Below, piece by piece: positions 9,233-18,118 of a stretch of DNA of 64,000 nucleotides. This stretch comes from Chloroflexota bacterium (GTDB lineage Bacteria; Chloroflexota; UBA6077; SHYK01), in contig DASRDP010000004.1 in the NCBI GenBank assembly GCA_035652535.1, forward strand, positions 1-64,000. The letters run 5' to 3'. How positions within the stretch are numbered: position 1 is the first letter of the stretch; the number at the start of each line of letters is the position of its first letter. A model generated the notes under the pieces. The model did not search any database. It was not told the DNA's origin and was given only the letters and a program-made list of their open reading frames with translations. The position numbers and the translations under genes were made by a program.

Positions 9233-10318
9233 CTACCGGAACGCGTCGACCCAGCGCTGCATCCAATCGCCCAGCTCAACGAACCCGCGCCGATAGTGCG
9301 CCGGGGCCCGCGAGCTCTGCGCGGCGCGCCGATACTCCTCGGTGAAGTGGGCGAACATCGTCCGATAGCTCGCGGGCGCAACGTTCTCGACGGCCCGGTC
9401 GACCAGCTCGTAGAACTCCCTGGCCATCAGATGCATGTACTGCTCGAGGCTGATGACCCGCTCCAGGTTGGTCTGCTTCGTGTGCTCGACCACGGGACGC
9501 CCGTAGGCGAAGAGGTCGCCCCGTCGGTCCATGAGCTTCTTGAGGATGTAGCCCCCCCAGATGTCGTCGTGGCGGGAGAGCTGCCAGCCCTCGATCCAGA
9601 TGTCCGGCAGGAAGAAGTACGCGGGCGTGAGCTCGGCGATGAAGGCGGTGTTCATGCCGCACACGGGGATGTTCCCCAGGGCGACGCGGGTGCGCTCGCC
9701 GCTGGGGCCTGGATCGGCCGGCACCTCGCGCTGGAGCTTGTCCACACCGTTCATGTCGAGGATGTTGTCCCACAGCCCCATGTTGACGACCACGTTGCCG
9801 GTGGTCCGCCTGGGGGTTGGGGCCGCTTCGGCGTTGCGGTATTCGTACGGGTACCCGCGCGCGTAGATCCCCGGCTGCTCGATGGGGTTGATCCACTGCG
9901 CTTGGAGCGCTTCCGCGTCCCGGACCGGCCCGAGGGCATCGAGATGCTCGCGCATCCACGATGGGCGCGGGCGGCAGTCGTAGTCGAGGGCGATGATGAC
10001 GTCGAAGCCTTCGCGATAGGCCACCACGTGCCCGAAATTGCGCGTCGCCGCGCTCTTGTGGGGGATCGCGTCGTAGTGGCTGCCCATGAACCGCCGCTGC
10101 GCGGCGTAGTCGAAGAAGCGCACATTGGGGCGTGGCGCGGGCGACAGGCGACCGTCACTGTCGTCCACGACGATGATCGGGATCTCCTCGGGGATGTACT
10201 CGAAGATGCGCCAGTCCGGATCGTTCGGGATCGGGATGACGACCGCCACTCGAGCGGTCGCCACGTCGATCGGCGGCACCGATGGGCTCGCCTGAGTCGC
10301 GCTTCGCGTCGAGTCCAT
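9233..10318 (-). CDS. GT75 / reversibly glycosylated polypeptide family protein (UDP-arabinopyranose mutase-like)
   Basis: The start is ATG 10318, whose A is shared with the TGA stop of the rmlD-like gene (TGATG), giving 361 residues. The protein matches hallmarks of the plant RGP/UAM family that I recall: IPIPND near the N-terminus (plant IPTIRN), a DYD at 112-114 in place of DDD, RGYPYEYR at 154-161 (plant RGYPFSLR, whose Arg is the self-glycosylated residue), GLWDNILD at 182-189, PVCGMN at 218-223 (plant PMCGMN), HDDIWGG at 250-256 (plant YDDMWAG) and a C-terminal MQRWVDAF. UAM interconverts UDP-arabinopyranose and UDP-arabinofuranose in the cytosol. As the last gene of the Wzx/Wzy operon it probably supplies or transfers a pentose for the glycan. 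A glycosyltransferase rather than mutase activity cannot be excluded. Confidence 0.8.
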   Translation of the reverse strand: MDSTRSATQASPSVPPIDVATARVAVVIPIPNDPDWRIFEYIPEEIPIIVVDDSDGRLSPAPRPNVRFFDYAAQRRFMGSHYDAIPHKSAATRNFGHVVAYREGFDVIIALDYDCRPRPSWMREHLDALGPVRDAEALQAQWINPIEQPGIYARGYPYEYRNAEAAPTPRRTTGNVVVNMGLWDNILDMNGVDKLQREVPADPGPSGERTRVALGNIPVCGMNTAFIAELTPAYFFLPDIWIEGWQLSRHDDIWGGYILKKLMDRRGDLFAYGRPVVEHTKQTNLERVISLEQYMHLMAREFYELVDRAVENVAPASYRTMFAHFTEEYRRAAQSSRAPAHYRRGFVELGDWMQRWVDAFR

Positions 10319-11337
10319 CAGACACGCCGCCCGAGAGTCCCGGCGTGCGGTTCGCCGTCTGGCGACCGCTCGCCGGGGCAGGCAAATTGGGGAAATGCCG
10401 TGCGCAGATACTCCTCCAGCGACGACTCCCACGGCCGCATGGTGTTCAGACCCAGGCGATCGAGGTGCGCGTTGCGCATCATCTCCGATCGCGGGCGCGG
10501 GGCCGGATACTCTTCCCTGAAGAACTCGGACGGCACCGAGCGCAGCTCGACGTCGCTGCGGAGAACTTTGAGGATGGCTCGCGCGACATCGAACCGCGTG
10601 CCGCTGCCGAGACACGCCATGTGATACAGCCCGTACTCCTCCGTCTCCAGCAGCGCGGCGAAGCAGCGCGCGAAATCCGGCGCGTACGTTGGCGTTCCCC
10701 ACTTGTCGTCCACGGCGTGCAACACCCTGGCCCCGGCGCGGATCTGGTGCAGGATCTTCGCGACGAACTTGTGGTCTCGATCGCCGCCGCCGACCATCCA
10801 GCCAGCGCGGACGATGAACGACCGGTCCACAAGCTCCCGCGTCCAGCACTCTCCCTGGAGCTTTGAGCGCCCGTACTCGTTGATCGGGATCGCCGGGTCA
10901 TCCTCGGTGTACGGCTCGGTCTTTTCGCCATCGAAGACGCCGGCCGTGCTGACGTACGCGAGCGGGATGCCGTCCCTCCGGCACGCGCGAGCGACGTATT
11001 CCGTTCCGGCCGCGTTGGTGGCGAAGGCGTGCGCGGGCTGCGCTTCACAGAGGTCGACGTCCGTTTCCGCCGCCAGATGCACGACGAAGTCCGGGCGGGT
11101 CCACGCGAGCCAGGCGTCGATGGCCGTCGGCTCGCGCACGTCGAGGTGACCGAGCGGCGTCCCGGTCCGCGGGGCGCCCCGACCGTTTCGGGACAGCGTG
11201 CGATCGATGGGCGCACAGTCCTCCATCGCGGTGGACGCCCGAAGATCGGTGGGGAAGACGACATGGCCGGCGTCGGCGAGGGCCGGCGCCATTGCGCTGC
11301 CCAGCATTCCTCCCGCGCCGGTGATAAGGATACGCAC
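10318..11337 (-). CDS. rfbD: RmlD-like NAD(P)-dependent sugar-nucleotide reductase
   Basis: Start GTG 11337 has a near-perfect AAGGAGGT ribosome-binding site eight bases upstream. The 339-residue protein is an extended short-chain dehydrogenase: GAGGMLG nucleotide-binding loop at 7-13, HLAAETDVDLCE at about 87-98 (typical of RmlD), the catalytic STAGVF region near 130 and YGRSK (Tyr155, Lys159). Known RmlD enzymes reduce dTDP-4-dehydrorhamnose to dTDP-L-rhamnose. No rmlA, rmlB or rmlC is in the window, so the exact substrate is not proven and another 4-keto-sugar reductase is possible. It is translationally coupled to the GT75 gene and lies 14 bases after the GT87 gene. Confidence 0.8.
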   Translation of the reverse strand: MRILITGAGGMLGSAMAPALADAGHVVFPTDLRASTAMEDCAPIDRTLSRNGRGAPRTGTPLGHLDVREPTAIDAWLAWTRPDFVVHLAAETDVDLCEAQPAHAFATNAAGTEYVARACRRDGIPLAYVSTAGVFDGEKTEPYTEDDPAIPINEYGRSKLQGECWTRELVDRSFIVRAGWMVGGGDRDHKFVAKILHQIRAGARVLHAVDDKWGTPTYAPDFARCFAALLETEEYGLYHMACLGSGTRFDVARAILKVLRSDVELRSVPSEFFREEYPAPRPRSEMMRNAHLDRLGLNTMRPWESSLEEYLRTAFPQFACPGERSPDGEPHAGTLGRRV

Positions 11338-11351
11338 GCGATAGGACCTCC

Positions 11352-12665
11352 TTAATGATCTGTCGAGGGCGCGGGAAGCCCGATGGCCCCCTCATGCTGC
11401 CCTGTCCCCCGAAGGGGGCGAGGGATTTCCGCGCGCCCGCCGGCGGGCAGCGTTGCGATGACCCACGCGAGCAGCGCGATGGCGCCGACGGTCCCCCAAA
11501 CGGGCGCATCCAGCGCGGCGGGCCCGATGGCCAGCCAGGCGATCGACGGCGCGCCAAACACCACCGCCGCCGACGCGACGGCGACGCCCGGCCAGCGCCA
11601 GCGCGAAATGGGGGCGAAGCGGCCGCCCCGGGCCCGTCGGCGCGCCGAACGGGCGGCGAGGCGGACCTCGTGGACGAGAGTCGCGAGCGCTGCGCGGTCC
11701 AGCCAGAGCGCCGCGACGGAACAGGGAAGCAGAATGGCCACGTCCTGGTACACCAGACCCGGGAAGGCCAGCAGGCCGGCAGCCGTGAAACCGACGTACG
11801 CCCGGACGAAGGCCCGTCCAGATGGCGCTCGCCGCCGCCAGCGGTACGCCACCGTGAGCAGGGCGCCCGCTCCGATCGCCGCGGCGAGGGCGGCCGCGGC
11901 AGCCGCGTCCACCAAGGGCAGCCGCCCGATCCAGGGCATCCCGCCGGCCACCGGCCACGACACCCCCTCCATCGTCGGATCCCCGATGAACCCCCGGGTG
12001 CGCACCAACAACCCACCGTACGCCGCGACGCCGACCAGCCCGACGGTCCAGACGCCCAGGCAAATGAACGATGCGATCCCGACGAAGAACGCGAGCACCG
12101 CGCGGACCCGGCGCTGAACGATGATGAAGAGGAAGGGACCGAGGAGAATCCTCGGCTCGACGACCGCGAGGAGCGCCAGGCTGACGCCGCCGAGGTCCTC
12201 CCGACCCTGCGTGAGGGAGAGAAACGCGAGCACGAACAGCGCCAGGGTCACGCCGGCGGCCTGTCCGGAGAGCAGCGCCGACATGAGGGGCGCGCACGCG
12301 ACGGTGAGGGCAATCGAGACGAGCACGACGGCGGCGTACGAGGGAGCGGGTCGCGTCAGCCCGAGCCCGATGGCGCCGGGGGTTGCGACCGTGCGCGCGA
12401 GGATCGCGATGCTCCCAGCGGCGACCACGACGTTCAGCATGACCCAGCCGACGGCCGCGAGAAAGGGTGTGACGGCGAGGCCGGGAAGAAACATCGATGC
12501 GGTGCGTTCCATCGTGCCAATGCGGGTCGAGAAGCCCTCCACCTGGCGGGCGAGCAGGGCGACGACGAAGATCCCCGCGACGAGGCGGGCCTGTCGCCGC
12601 AGGACGCCGCTCGTCCACGAGGAGAAATGGGTGGTCGACCGCGCGCGGGCCCTATCGATCGACAC
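11352..12665 (-). CDS. GT87 (DUF2029)-like polytopic glycosyltransferase
   Basis: The 437-residue protein begins at GTG 12665 inside the end of the acyltransferase gene (14-bp overlap), with GAGGTGA upstream. It has about ten hydrophobic segments, starting with residues 28-40, then 59-95 and 108-160. An extracytoplasmic loop near 215-245 contains GDPTMEGVSWPVAGGMPWIG. This arrangement fits GT-C enzymes of the GT87/DUF2029 group, which use polyprenyl-phosphate sugars. The family assignment rests on topology and context, not on a diagnostic motif. The Pro/Gly-rich tail after residue 405 is cytoplasmic and unconserved-looking. Confidence 0.65.
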   Translation of the reverse strand: MSIDRARARSTTHFSSWTSGVLRRQARLVAGIFVVALLARQVEGFSTRIGTMERTASMFLPGLAVTPFLAAVGWVMLNVVVAAGSIAILARTVATPGAIGLGLTRPAPSYAAVVLVSIALTVACAPLMSALLSGQAAGVTLALFVLAFLSLTQGREDLGGVSLALLAVVEPRILLGPFLFIIVQRRVRAVLAFFVGIASFICLGVWTVGLVGVAAYGGLLVRTRGFIGDPTMEGVSWPVAGGMPWIGRLPLVDAAAAAALAAAIGAGALLTVAYRWRRRAPSGRAFVRAYVGFTAAGLLAFPGLVYQDVAILLPCSVAALWLDRAALATLVHEVRLAARSARRRARGGRFAPISRWRWPGVAVASAAVVFGAPSIAWLAIGPAALDAPVWGTVGAIALLAWVIATLPAGGRAEIPRPLRGTGQHEGAIGLPAPSTDH

Positions 12666-13293
12666 CGTTCATCACCTCTTCCTCCGCGGCGTCACCTGGC
12701 TCATCGATCCGGACGATGCGGGCTGGGGGACTCACGACGACGGCGCCGGCGGGGATCGAGCGCATGACCAGGGCATTGGCGCCGATCACGGCTCCGGCTC
12801 CGATCTCCACCGGGCCGAGGATCTTCGCCCCGTCCATGATCTTGCAGCCGTCGCCGATGGTCGGAAATCCATCCTTCTTGGGATCGTCGAACCCGCCCGA
12901 CCCGATGTGCGCTCCGGCCAGCAGCGTGACGTTCCGGCCGATCCGCGTGCCGCCGCTGAAACCCGTGAAGATGGGGTGTGGCACGACGAGGCCCGGGCCG
13001 ACCCGGGCGCGCGGCGCCATCTCGGTGCCAAAGATCAGGAGGTTGAGCAGAAAGAGGATCCGGGCGATGGGAAGCAGCCGGGCCCGATGGCAGGCGACGG
13101 CCAGACGAAAAATGACCACCGCCCAGAGGCCCGGTTGAGCGAGCACGTCGAGATGGCGGCGCAGCGAGGGCGGCCGCGCGCGCTCCAGGGCGACGAGGGC
13201 CTGGTAGTCCGCGCGGATCAGGTCCCAGAGCGAGAGGCCCTCGCCCAGGTCCAGCGCCACCGCGCCCGGCGCTTCGGTCCCTTTCCTAGCCAC
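12652..13293 (-). CDS. Serine acetyltransferase-like hexapeptide acyltransferase
   Basis: I choose GTG 13293 (213 residues, AGGAG eight bases upstream), which overlaps the preceding GT2 stop by eight bases. The longer frame to 13500 has an implausible Arg/Ser-rich N-terminus that is a shadow of the GT2 gene. The first 80 residues are helical, including a hydrophobic stretch RILFLLNLLIFG. A left-handed beta-helix follows: GPGLVVPHPIFTGFSGG, IGRNVTLLAGAHIGS and IGDGCKIMDGAKILGPVEIG. CysE-type members of this fold transfer acetyl groups from acetyl-CoA. Inside a polysaccharide operon it more likely acetylates a sugar than serine. Confidence 0.75.
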   Translation of the reverse strand: MARKGTEAPGAVALDLGEGLSLWDLIRADYQALVALERARPPSLRRHLDVLAQPGLWAVVIFRLAVACHRARLLPIARILFLLNLLIFGTEMAPRARVGPGLVVPHPIFTGFSGGTRIGRNVTLLAGAHIGSGGFDDPKKDGFPTIGDGCKIMDGAKILGPVEIGAGAVIGANALVMRSIPAGAVVVSPPARIVRIDEPGDAAEEEVMNGVDR

Positions 13294-14329
13294 GGCCGTG
13301 CTCCTCGTGGGACGGCACCGGTTCGAGGCCCGCCCGGCAAAACGCCCACTGCGCGCGCGCCCGGGCCACCAGGTCGATGCGCGTCGGGCGGAGCGCTGCG
13401 GCGATGGAGAGCGCGACCCCACGGATGCCGAACCCCGCCACCTCGGCTGCGCGGAGGGCGGCGCAGCGCCGGGCTCCATAGCGGCGCGCGAAGTACGCAT
13501 TGAAGGCGCGCACCGCCGCGGGCGGGGCTATGCCACCTGCCTCGGAAGAGCTGCGGCTCATGTAGTGGATGACCCGAGCATCGGGGCAGTACCAAACGTT
13601 CCAGCCCCGATCGCGGACACGCTGACAGAGGTCGACGTCGTCCATATAAATGAAGAAACGCTCATCCAGCAGGCCGACCTCCTCGAGCGCGGCCCGCCGG
13701 ACCAGCATGCACGCGCTGGACACCCAATCCGGTCGAAACGCGCGGCGGACGTCCCGCGAAAGATACAGCCCCGCGAACCATGGGTGCGGAATCCCGAGGC
13801 GATCGACGAAGAGATAGTGGTTGATGGCCGTCCGGAGGGAGGGCGCCCGCCCGGCCGTTGTGCGCTGCCAGCGTCCATCCCCGAACTCCAAACGCGGCCC
13901 CACGACGGCCGCGCGCTCATCGGACCGCATGACACGCAGCATCTCGTCGAGCGCGCCCGGCCGGAGCCGCGCGTCGCTGTTGATGAGCAGGAGGAATTCT
14001 CCGGTGCTCGCTCGGATCCCGCGGTTGTTGGCGCGCGAGAATCCTTCGTTCTCCGCGTTCTCCAGCAGGCGGATCGTTGGCCATTCGTCGCGGACCATCT
14101 CGCGCGATCCGTCCGACGAGCCATTGTCTACCACGACGATCTCCATAGAGGCTTGACGCAATCCGTGGTCGACCACGCTCTGGAGACAGCCCTGCAGATG
14201 CGCGCGCGTGTTCCAGTTCACGATGATGACGCTCACACCCACCGTGGAACCCGTCCGCGCCGTGACCTCCGTCGTCTCGCCTGGCACGGTCAACGATCGA
14301 GGACTCAACATCTGTCCGACCACACCCAT
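13286..14329 (-). CDS. GT2 glycosyltransferase (rhamnosyltransferase-like)
   Basis: This 347-residue inverting glycosyltransferase of the GT-A fold starts at ATG 14329, directly abutting the stop of the propeller gene. After a 30-residue N-terminal extension comes VSVIIVNWN (33-41), VVVDNGSSDGS (65-75), ENEGFSRANNRGI (93-105) and the DxD-like NSD at 117-119. An acceptor-side MDDVDLCQR follows near residue 240. This layout is typical of WbbL-like rhamnosyltransferases. It adds a sugar to the lipid-linked repeat unit at the cytoplasmic face; donor and acceptor are unknown. The operon also encodes an RmlD-like protein, which fits rhamnose but does not prove it. Confidence 0.8.
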   Translation of the reverse strand: MGVVGQMLSPRSLTVPGETTEVTARTGSTVGVSVIIVNWNTRAHLQGCLQSVVDHGLRQASMEIVVVDNGSSDGSREMVRDEWPTIRLLENAENEGFSRANNRGIRASTGEFLLLINSDARLRPGALDEMLRVMRSDERAAVVGPRLEFGDGRWQRTTAGRAPSLRTAINHYLFVDRLGIPHPWFAGLYLSRDVRRAFRPDWVSSACMLVRRAALEEVGLLDERFFIYMDDVDLCQRVRDRGWNVWYCPDARVIHYMSRSSSEAGGIAPPAAVRAFNAYFARRYGARRCAALRAAEVAGFGIRGVALSIAAALRPTRIDLVARARAQWAFCRAGLEPVPSHEEHGRG

Positions 14330-16576
14330 TCAGCGCCAGTCAAAAAACAACTCCCAGGACGTGGTCGAAACGAGAAGCGGCTTCGGATCGCCACCGGTCG
14401 CGGGGACCGTGTAGACGTCCGGCTGACCGTGCGCGTCTTCCAAAAAGGCGATCGTCGCTCCGTCCGGTCCCCACAGCGGGGCGGGACGGATTCCCCCGAC
14501 GCCGCTGGCGATGGTACGCTCGTCGCCAGTCGCGAGATTCACCACGACGACCGACCACGGTCCGATATCGGAGACAGCGTCGCCAATCGAATCCGCCCCC
14601 GAAAGTCTCGTGTAGGCCAGCGAACCACCATCCGGCGACCACGAGGGATCGACCGCATCCGCGTCGTCATCCGTGACCTGGCGGTCACCCGACCCGTCCG
14701 CCAGCATCGTGTGAATCTGCATCCGCCCGCCCGCATACGAAGCAAACGCGATGGCAGACCCGTCCGGAGAGAAGCGAGGCGTTCGGTCGTAACAGAGGGC
14801 AAAGCCACACGTGACGCTGGTCAAGTTGATGACGTCTCCCGTTGCCAAATCGGCTCGCAGGATCCACGACTCCTGCCGGACGGACGACACGTTGGCGAAC
14901 ACGAGGGAGCGGCCGTCGGGCGACACGTCGGGCTCGACGTTGGAGCGAGGATCATTCGCGGGAGGGGCGTCGAGGGCGTCGTACGACCAGGGCGAGGTGA
15001 TCTGGCGCAAACCCGACCCATCGGCGGACACGACGAAGACCTGGTCCAGGGCCTGAGTCGGCACATCATTCGCGGCCGCTCGCCCCGCCGCCCCTTCGTC
15101 CCCCGCGATGACAGGGTCGCCGAAGGAGGGCGCTCCCCCCGGAGCGGCGCGCGGAACGACCGTGGCGCCCGGTCGCGGCGGCGCCTGAGACGCGTCCACG
15201 GGCACGCTCGCGGTAAACACGATGCTGGAGCGGTCTTTCGTCCATCGGGCGAAGTCTGGCGCAAGGTCCGAACGGGGCCACGGCAGCGGCGCGACGTCGG
15301 ATGGGCCTGCGGACATCGTGAAGAGCTGCGCTGTGGGGGACAACGACTGCCCGGCCTCGGTGTCTGCCCAGAAGTTTCCCGCTGGATCGCGACGCGTGGG
15401 GTAGGTCAACGCCCCGAAGAGCAGGCGAGGACCCGGCGCCGTTGCCGCGTGGAGGGAAACGGCTCGCTGCCGATCCGCGCCGGATTCCGGCGCCACCCAG
15501 TCGTGCCAGATGATAACCTGGCCGGGCAGCTCGACCACGATCCTGGCGTCGCCACCGTTTGCGTCGACCGAATAGATGCCGGCCAGGTCTTGACGCCGAA
15601 GCGAAAGAAATGCGATGCGGTCTTCGCCGGGAATCCAGACCGGTATCCAGCTCGGTCCCTCGTCTGGCGCGCACGGCTCGTCGGACGGCCGCCGCGGCGC
15701 GCAGTTCTTGCCCTGGGTGATCAGCGTCTGCGAGCCCGTGTCGACGTCCTGCACAACGATGTGCCAGTCAACCGGCAGGGGGAACTTGCCGCGCTGATCC
15801 GAGGGGAACGGCCACTCGTGGCCGCGAAAGACGGACGCGGCCATTCTGCGCCCGCCCGGCGCGAAGGCCGGGTCGGTGTACCAGAACTCATCGTTCGTGA
15901 GCGCCTGCCGGTGGCTCCCGTCGGCGGCGATGGTGTAGACCTGCGGGCTGCTCAGCGCGCCGTCCTGCGCGGACCCCGACGTGAAGATGATCTCCCCGCC
16001 GTCCGGCGACCAGCGCGGGTCGCTGTCGAAACCCTGCGCGGGCGACGTCACCGCGGTGAGATTCTGGACGCGCCCGGTTGCGAGATCGAGCTTGTAGAGG
16101 GCGACGACCGGGAACGTCTCCCAGGAGGCCGTGAAGAGCACGCTCGATCCGTCCGGCGCGAGCTTGGGCTGAACGACACGGTGGTGGGTCGCGAGGAGAC
16201 GCTCGGCGCCCGTCCCGTCCGCGTTCATCAGATAGATTCCGCTCTCGTCCTCCCGCTCGCCCGTCGATTCGATCGTATAGAGAATCTTCCGACCACCCAT
16301 GACCCAGACGGGCCAGTCGGCGGACGCGCTCTCGTCGAATGTGAGCTGGCGGAGATCCGTACCGTCTTCGTTGACGGTGTAGATCTGCGGATTGCCGGAC
16401 GGGCCCGTGGGCTCCGGACGCGGAACCGCGGCGAAGACCACCTTTCGCGGAGCTGGGGCCGGCGGCTGATCGGCGCGAACGTCGGCCGCCAAGCGAGCAG
16501 GCGTGGTCAGCAGGCCTCCTGTCACGACGAGGGAAATCGCAGCCCACCGGACCTTGAGCCAGCCGTCAGAGAACAT
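14330..16576 (-). CDS. Secreted TolB/PD40-type beta-propeller protein
   Basis: The start ATG 16576 shares its A with the stop of the upstream wzy-like gene (TGATG). A signal peptide spans about residues 9-32. The 748-residue protein has repeated PD40 motifs: IYTVNEDGTDLRQLT near 65, YLMNADGTGAERLL near 115, DPRWSPDGGEIIF near 185, QVYTIAADGSHRQALT, then near the C-terminus PRFSPDGSAIAFAS and DPSWSPDGGSLAYTR. Such repeats form TolB-like six- or seven-bladed propellers; the length allows two propellers. No catalytic site is visible. Its position between polymerase and GT2 genes suggests a periplasmic or surface partner of the glycan. A second, shorter member diverges from the operon at 23152. 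Confidence 0.8.
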   Translation of the reverse strand: MFSDGWLKVRWAAISLVVTGGLLTTPARLAADVRADQPPAPAPRKVVFAAVPRPEPTGPSGNPQIYTVNEDGTDLRQLTFDESASADWPVWVMGGRKILYTIESTGEREDESGIYLMNADGTGAERLLATHHRVVQPKLAPDGSSVLFTASWETFPVVALYKLDLATGRVQNLTAVTSPAQGFDSDPRWSPDGGEIIFTSGSAQDGALSSPQVYTIAADGSHRQALTNDEFWYTDPAFAPGGRRMAASVFRGHEWPFPSDQRGKFPLPVDWHIVVQDVDTGSQTLITQGKNCAPRRPSDEPCAPDEGPSWIPVWIPGEDRIAFLSLRRQDLAGIYSVDANGGDARIVVELPGQVIIWHDWVAPESGADRQRAVSLHAATAPGPRLLFGALTYPTRRDPAGNFWADTEAGQSLSPTAQLFTMSAGPSDVAPLPWPRSDLAPDFARWTKDRSSIVFTASVPVDASQAPPRPGATVVPRAAPGGAPSFGDPVIAGDEGAAGRAAANDVPTQALDQVFVVSADGSGLRQITSPWSYDALDAPPANDPRSNVEPDVSPDGRSLVFANVSSVRQESWILRADLATGDVINLTSVTCGFALCYDRTPRFSPDGSAIAFASYAGGRMQIHTMLADGSGDRQVTDDDADAVDPSWSPDGGSLAYTRLSGADSIGDAVSDIGPWSVVVVNLATGDERTIASGVGGIRPAPLWGPDGATIAFLEDAHGQPDVYTVPATGGDPKPLLVSTTSWELFFDWR

Positions 16577-18117
16577 CAGCGGGCCCCTGTCGACATAGTT
16601 GCCGGGCCCTCGCGCTCGGCGATCCGCAGGCCCGCCGCCACGAGGCCGGCCAGGAGCCAGAAGCCGAGCAAGGGCACGTCGTGGCGAAGCGTGAAGGACG
16701 TCGTCTCTTCAAGGGCATAGAAGGCGTACATCGCCAGCGCCCCCACCCCGATCCCGGCGAGCGTTCGGTCCCTGGATCGCGCCAGGCGAAAGGCCCCGAC
16801 CACCAGCGCGCAAAACGTGAGGAGCATCCCGGCGAGCCCCACCACCCCCGTGTCCGCAAGCACGAGGATGTAGAGGTTGTGCGGCGGCAGCCCCGTTAAT
16901 CCGATTCCGTAGCGGTCGTACCGCGGCAGCACCTGTTCGTAGTTGTCAAGGCCAACGCCGACGAGGGGCGCATCCCGCGCCACGCTCAGCCCCACCTCGT
17001 TCACTTGCTGTCGCGCTTCCACCTCGACTCCAACGTGTTCGCTCAGGAAGTTGCGCGCAATGCCCTCCGCAATGTTGCCGTGGGTCACGAGCGCGTTGGC
17101 GACAACGGACACGATCCCGACCATCGCGACCACGCCAACCACCGTCCGGAGCCTGACGTACCCGCGGCTGATCGCCCAGACGCAGACGGCGCCGGCGACC
17201 GGGATGATCGTGAGGAACGCCACGCGCGTCTGGGACAGGACCATGCCCAGGAGCCCGGCTCCCGCGGAGAGCAAGCACAGCAGCCGCCAGCGCTTGCTCT
17301 CGGTGCTCAGCCCGACGCTCAGGGCCACCAGCCCGATCTCGGCGAGAATCGCGGCGAGGAAGACCGGATGCAGAATCGTTCCGCTCGGCCGAACGATCTC
17401 CGCGTCATCGGCGACTCGGGTCACGAGCTGGGACTCATCCCCGACGCGCACCAGGCCCAGCGAGCTCTGCGTCGCCCACTGGGCGGTGGCCAGCAGCGTT
17501 TGGATGAAGGTGATGGCAAGGAGCGCGCCGAGGACCGCGAGGAGGTCGCGCCGGTCGCGCACGCGGGCCGCGACGTAGACGTAGAGCGCGAGCATCCATG
17601 CCATGCGGACGAACTCGGCGAGCGAAAAGTAGGGCGCGGTGGCGGCCAGGAAGCTGGGAAGTACCGACATGGCGCACAGCAGGGGGATGAAGACCACGGG
17701 CCGCATCAACGCCTGCTTCAAATCGGTGAGCGCGGTGCCGCTCGCAGCCCAGAAGCACGCGAGCACCACCAGCAGGATGTCTGGAGTCTGGACGTAGAGA
17801 CCGGCGACCCCACCCGCGATGTCCGTGTCCGTGGGCCCGAGGAGCTTATAGAAGAGGCGCTGGGTACTGAGGACCAGGACGATCAGGATGAATCGCTCGC
17901 GTTTCCGAGCCCCCAGGGTGACGAGCGCGAACAGCACGGCGCTGACGACGACCAGCTGCGCGTAGAACTGGCGCTCGGCGAGCAGGACGCCGCCCATCGC
18001 CGACGCGGCGGCCATGCCAACGGCGGCGACCAGTACGGCTCGCCGGCTGATTCCCGCCGACCATGGCCCGGCGCCTGCCGCGCGGCCATCCGCCGCCGGC
18101 CAGGAGATGCCCGTCAC
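16576..18117 (-). CDS. O-antigen ligase/polymerase-like membrane protein (Wzy/WaaL family)
   Basis: A 513-residue protein with about 11-12 predicted helices starts at GTG 18117, one base after the GT2 stop. A large extracytoplasmic loop at about 340-425 ends with PPHNLYILVLADTGVVGL, the conserved HNxxL region of the O-antigen ligase/Wzy_C superfamily. These enzymes join undecaprenyl-diphosphate-linked oligosaccharides in the periplasm (Wzy) or move them to an acceptor (WaaL). With Wzx and Wzz homologues in the same operon I favour a polymerase. Sequence alone does not separate the two roles. Confidence 0.78.
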   Translation of the reverse strand: MTGISWPAADGRAAGAGPWSAGISRRAVLVAAVGMAAASAMGGVLLAERQFYAQLVVVSAVLFALVTLGARKRERFILIVLVLSTQRLFYKLLGPTDTDIAGGVAGLYVQTPDILLVVLACFWAASGTALTDLKQALMRPVVFIPLLCAMSVLPSFLAATAPYFSLAEFVRMAWMLALYVYVAARVRDRRDLLAVLGALLAITFIQTLLATAQWATQSSLGLVRVGDESQLVTRVADDAEIVRPSGTILHPVFLAAILAEIGLVALSVGLSTESKRWRLLCLLSAGAGLLGMVLSQTRVAFLTIIPVAGAVCVWAISRGYVRLRTVVGVVAMVGIVSVVANALVTHGNIAEGIARNFLSEHVGVEVEARQQVNEVGLSVARDAPLVGVGLDNYEQVLPRYDRYGIGLTGLPPHNLYILVLADTGVVGLAGMLLTFCALVVGAFRLARSRDRTLAGIGVGALAMYAFYALEETTSFTLRHDVPLLGFWLLAGLVAAGLRIAEREGPATMSTGAR

Positions 18118-18118
18118 C

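Noticed and set aside
8401-9266. Open frames in both directions through repeat array B, encoding proline/arginine-rich repetitive peptides
   Set aside because: They follow the repeat sequence, not codon usage, and change frame with linker length; no ribosome-binding sites support them.
9233-10849. A 538-codon gene for the GT75 protein
   Set aside because: The N-terminal 177 codons overlap the RmlD-like gene in another frame and have no conserved sequence; TGATG coupling fixes the start at 10318.
13298-16720. An 1,140-codon plus-strand open frame
   Set aside because: It lies antisense to the GT2 and propeller genes, which have clear motifs; its product is Arg/Pro/His-rich without any domain.
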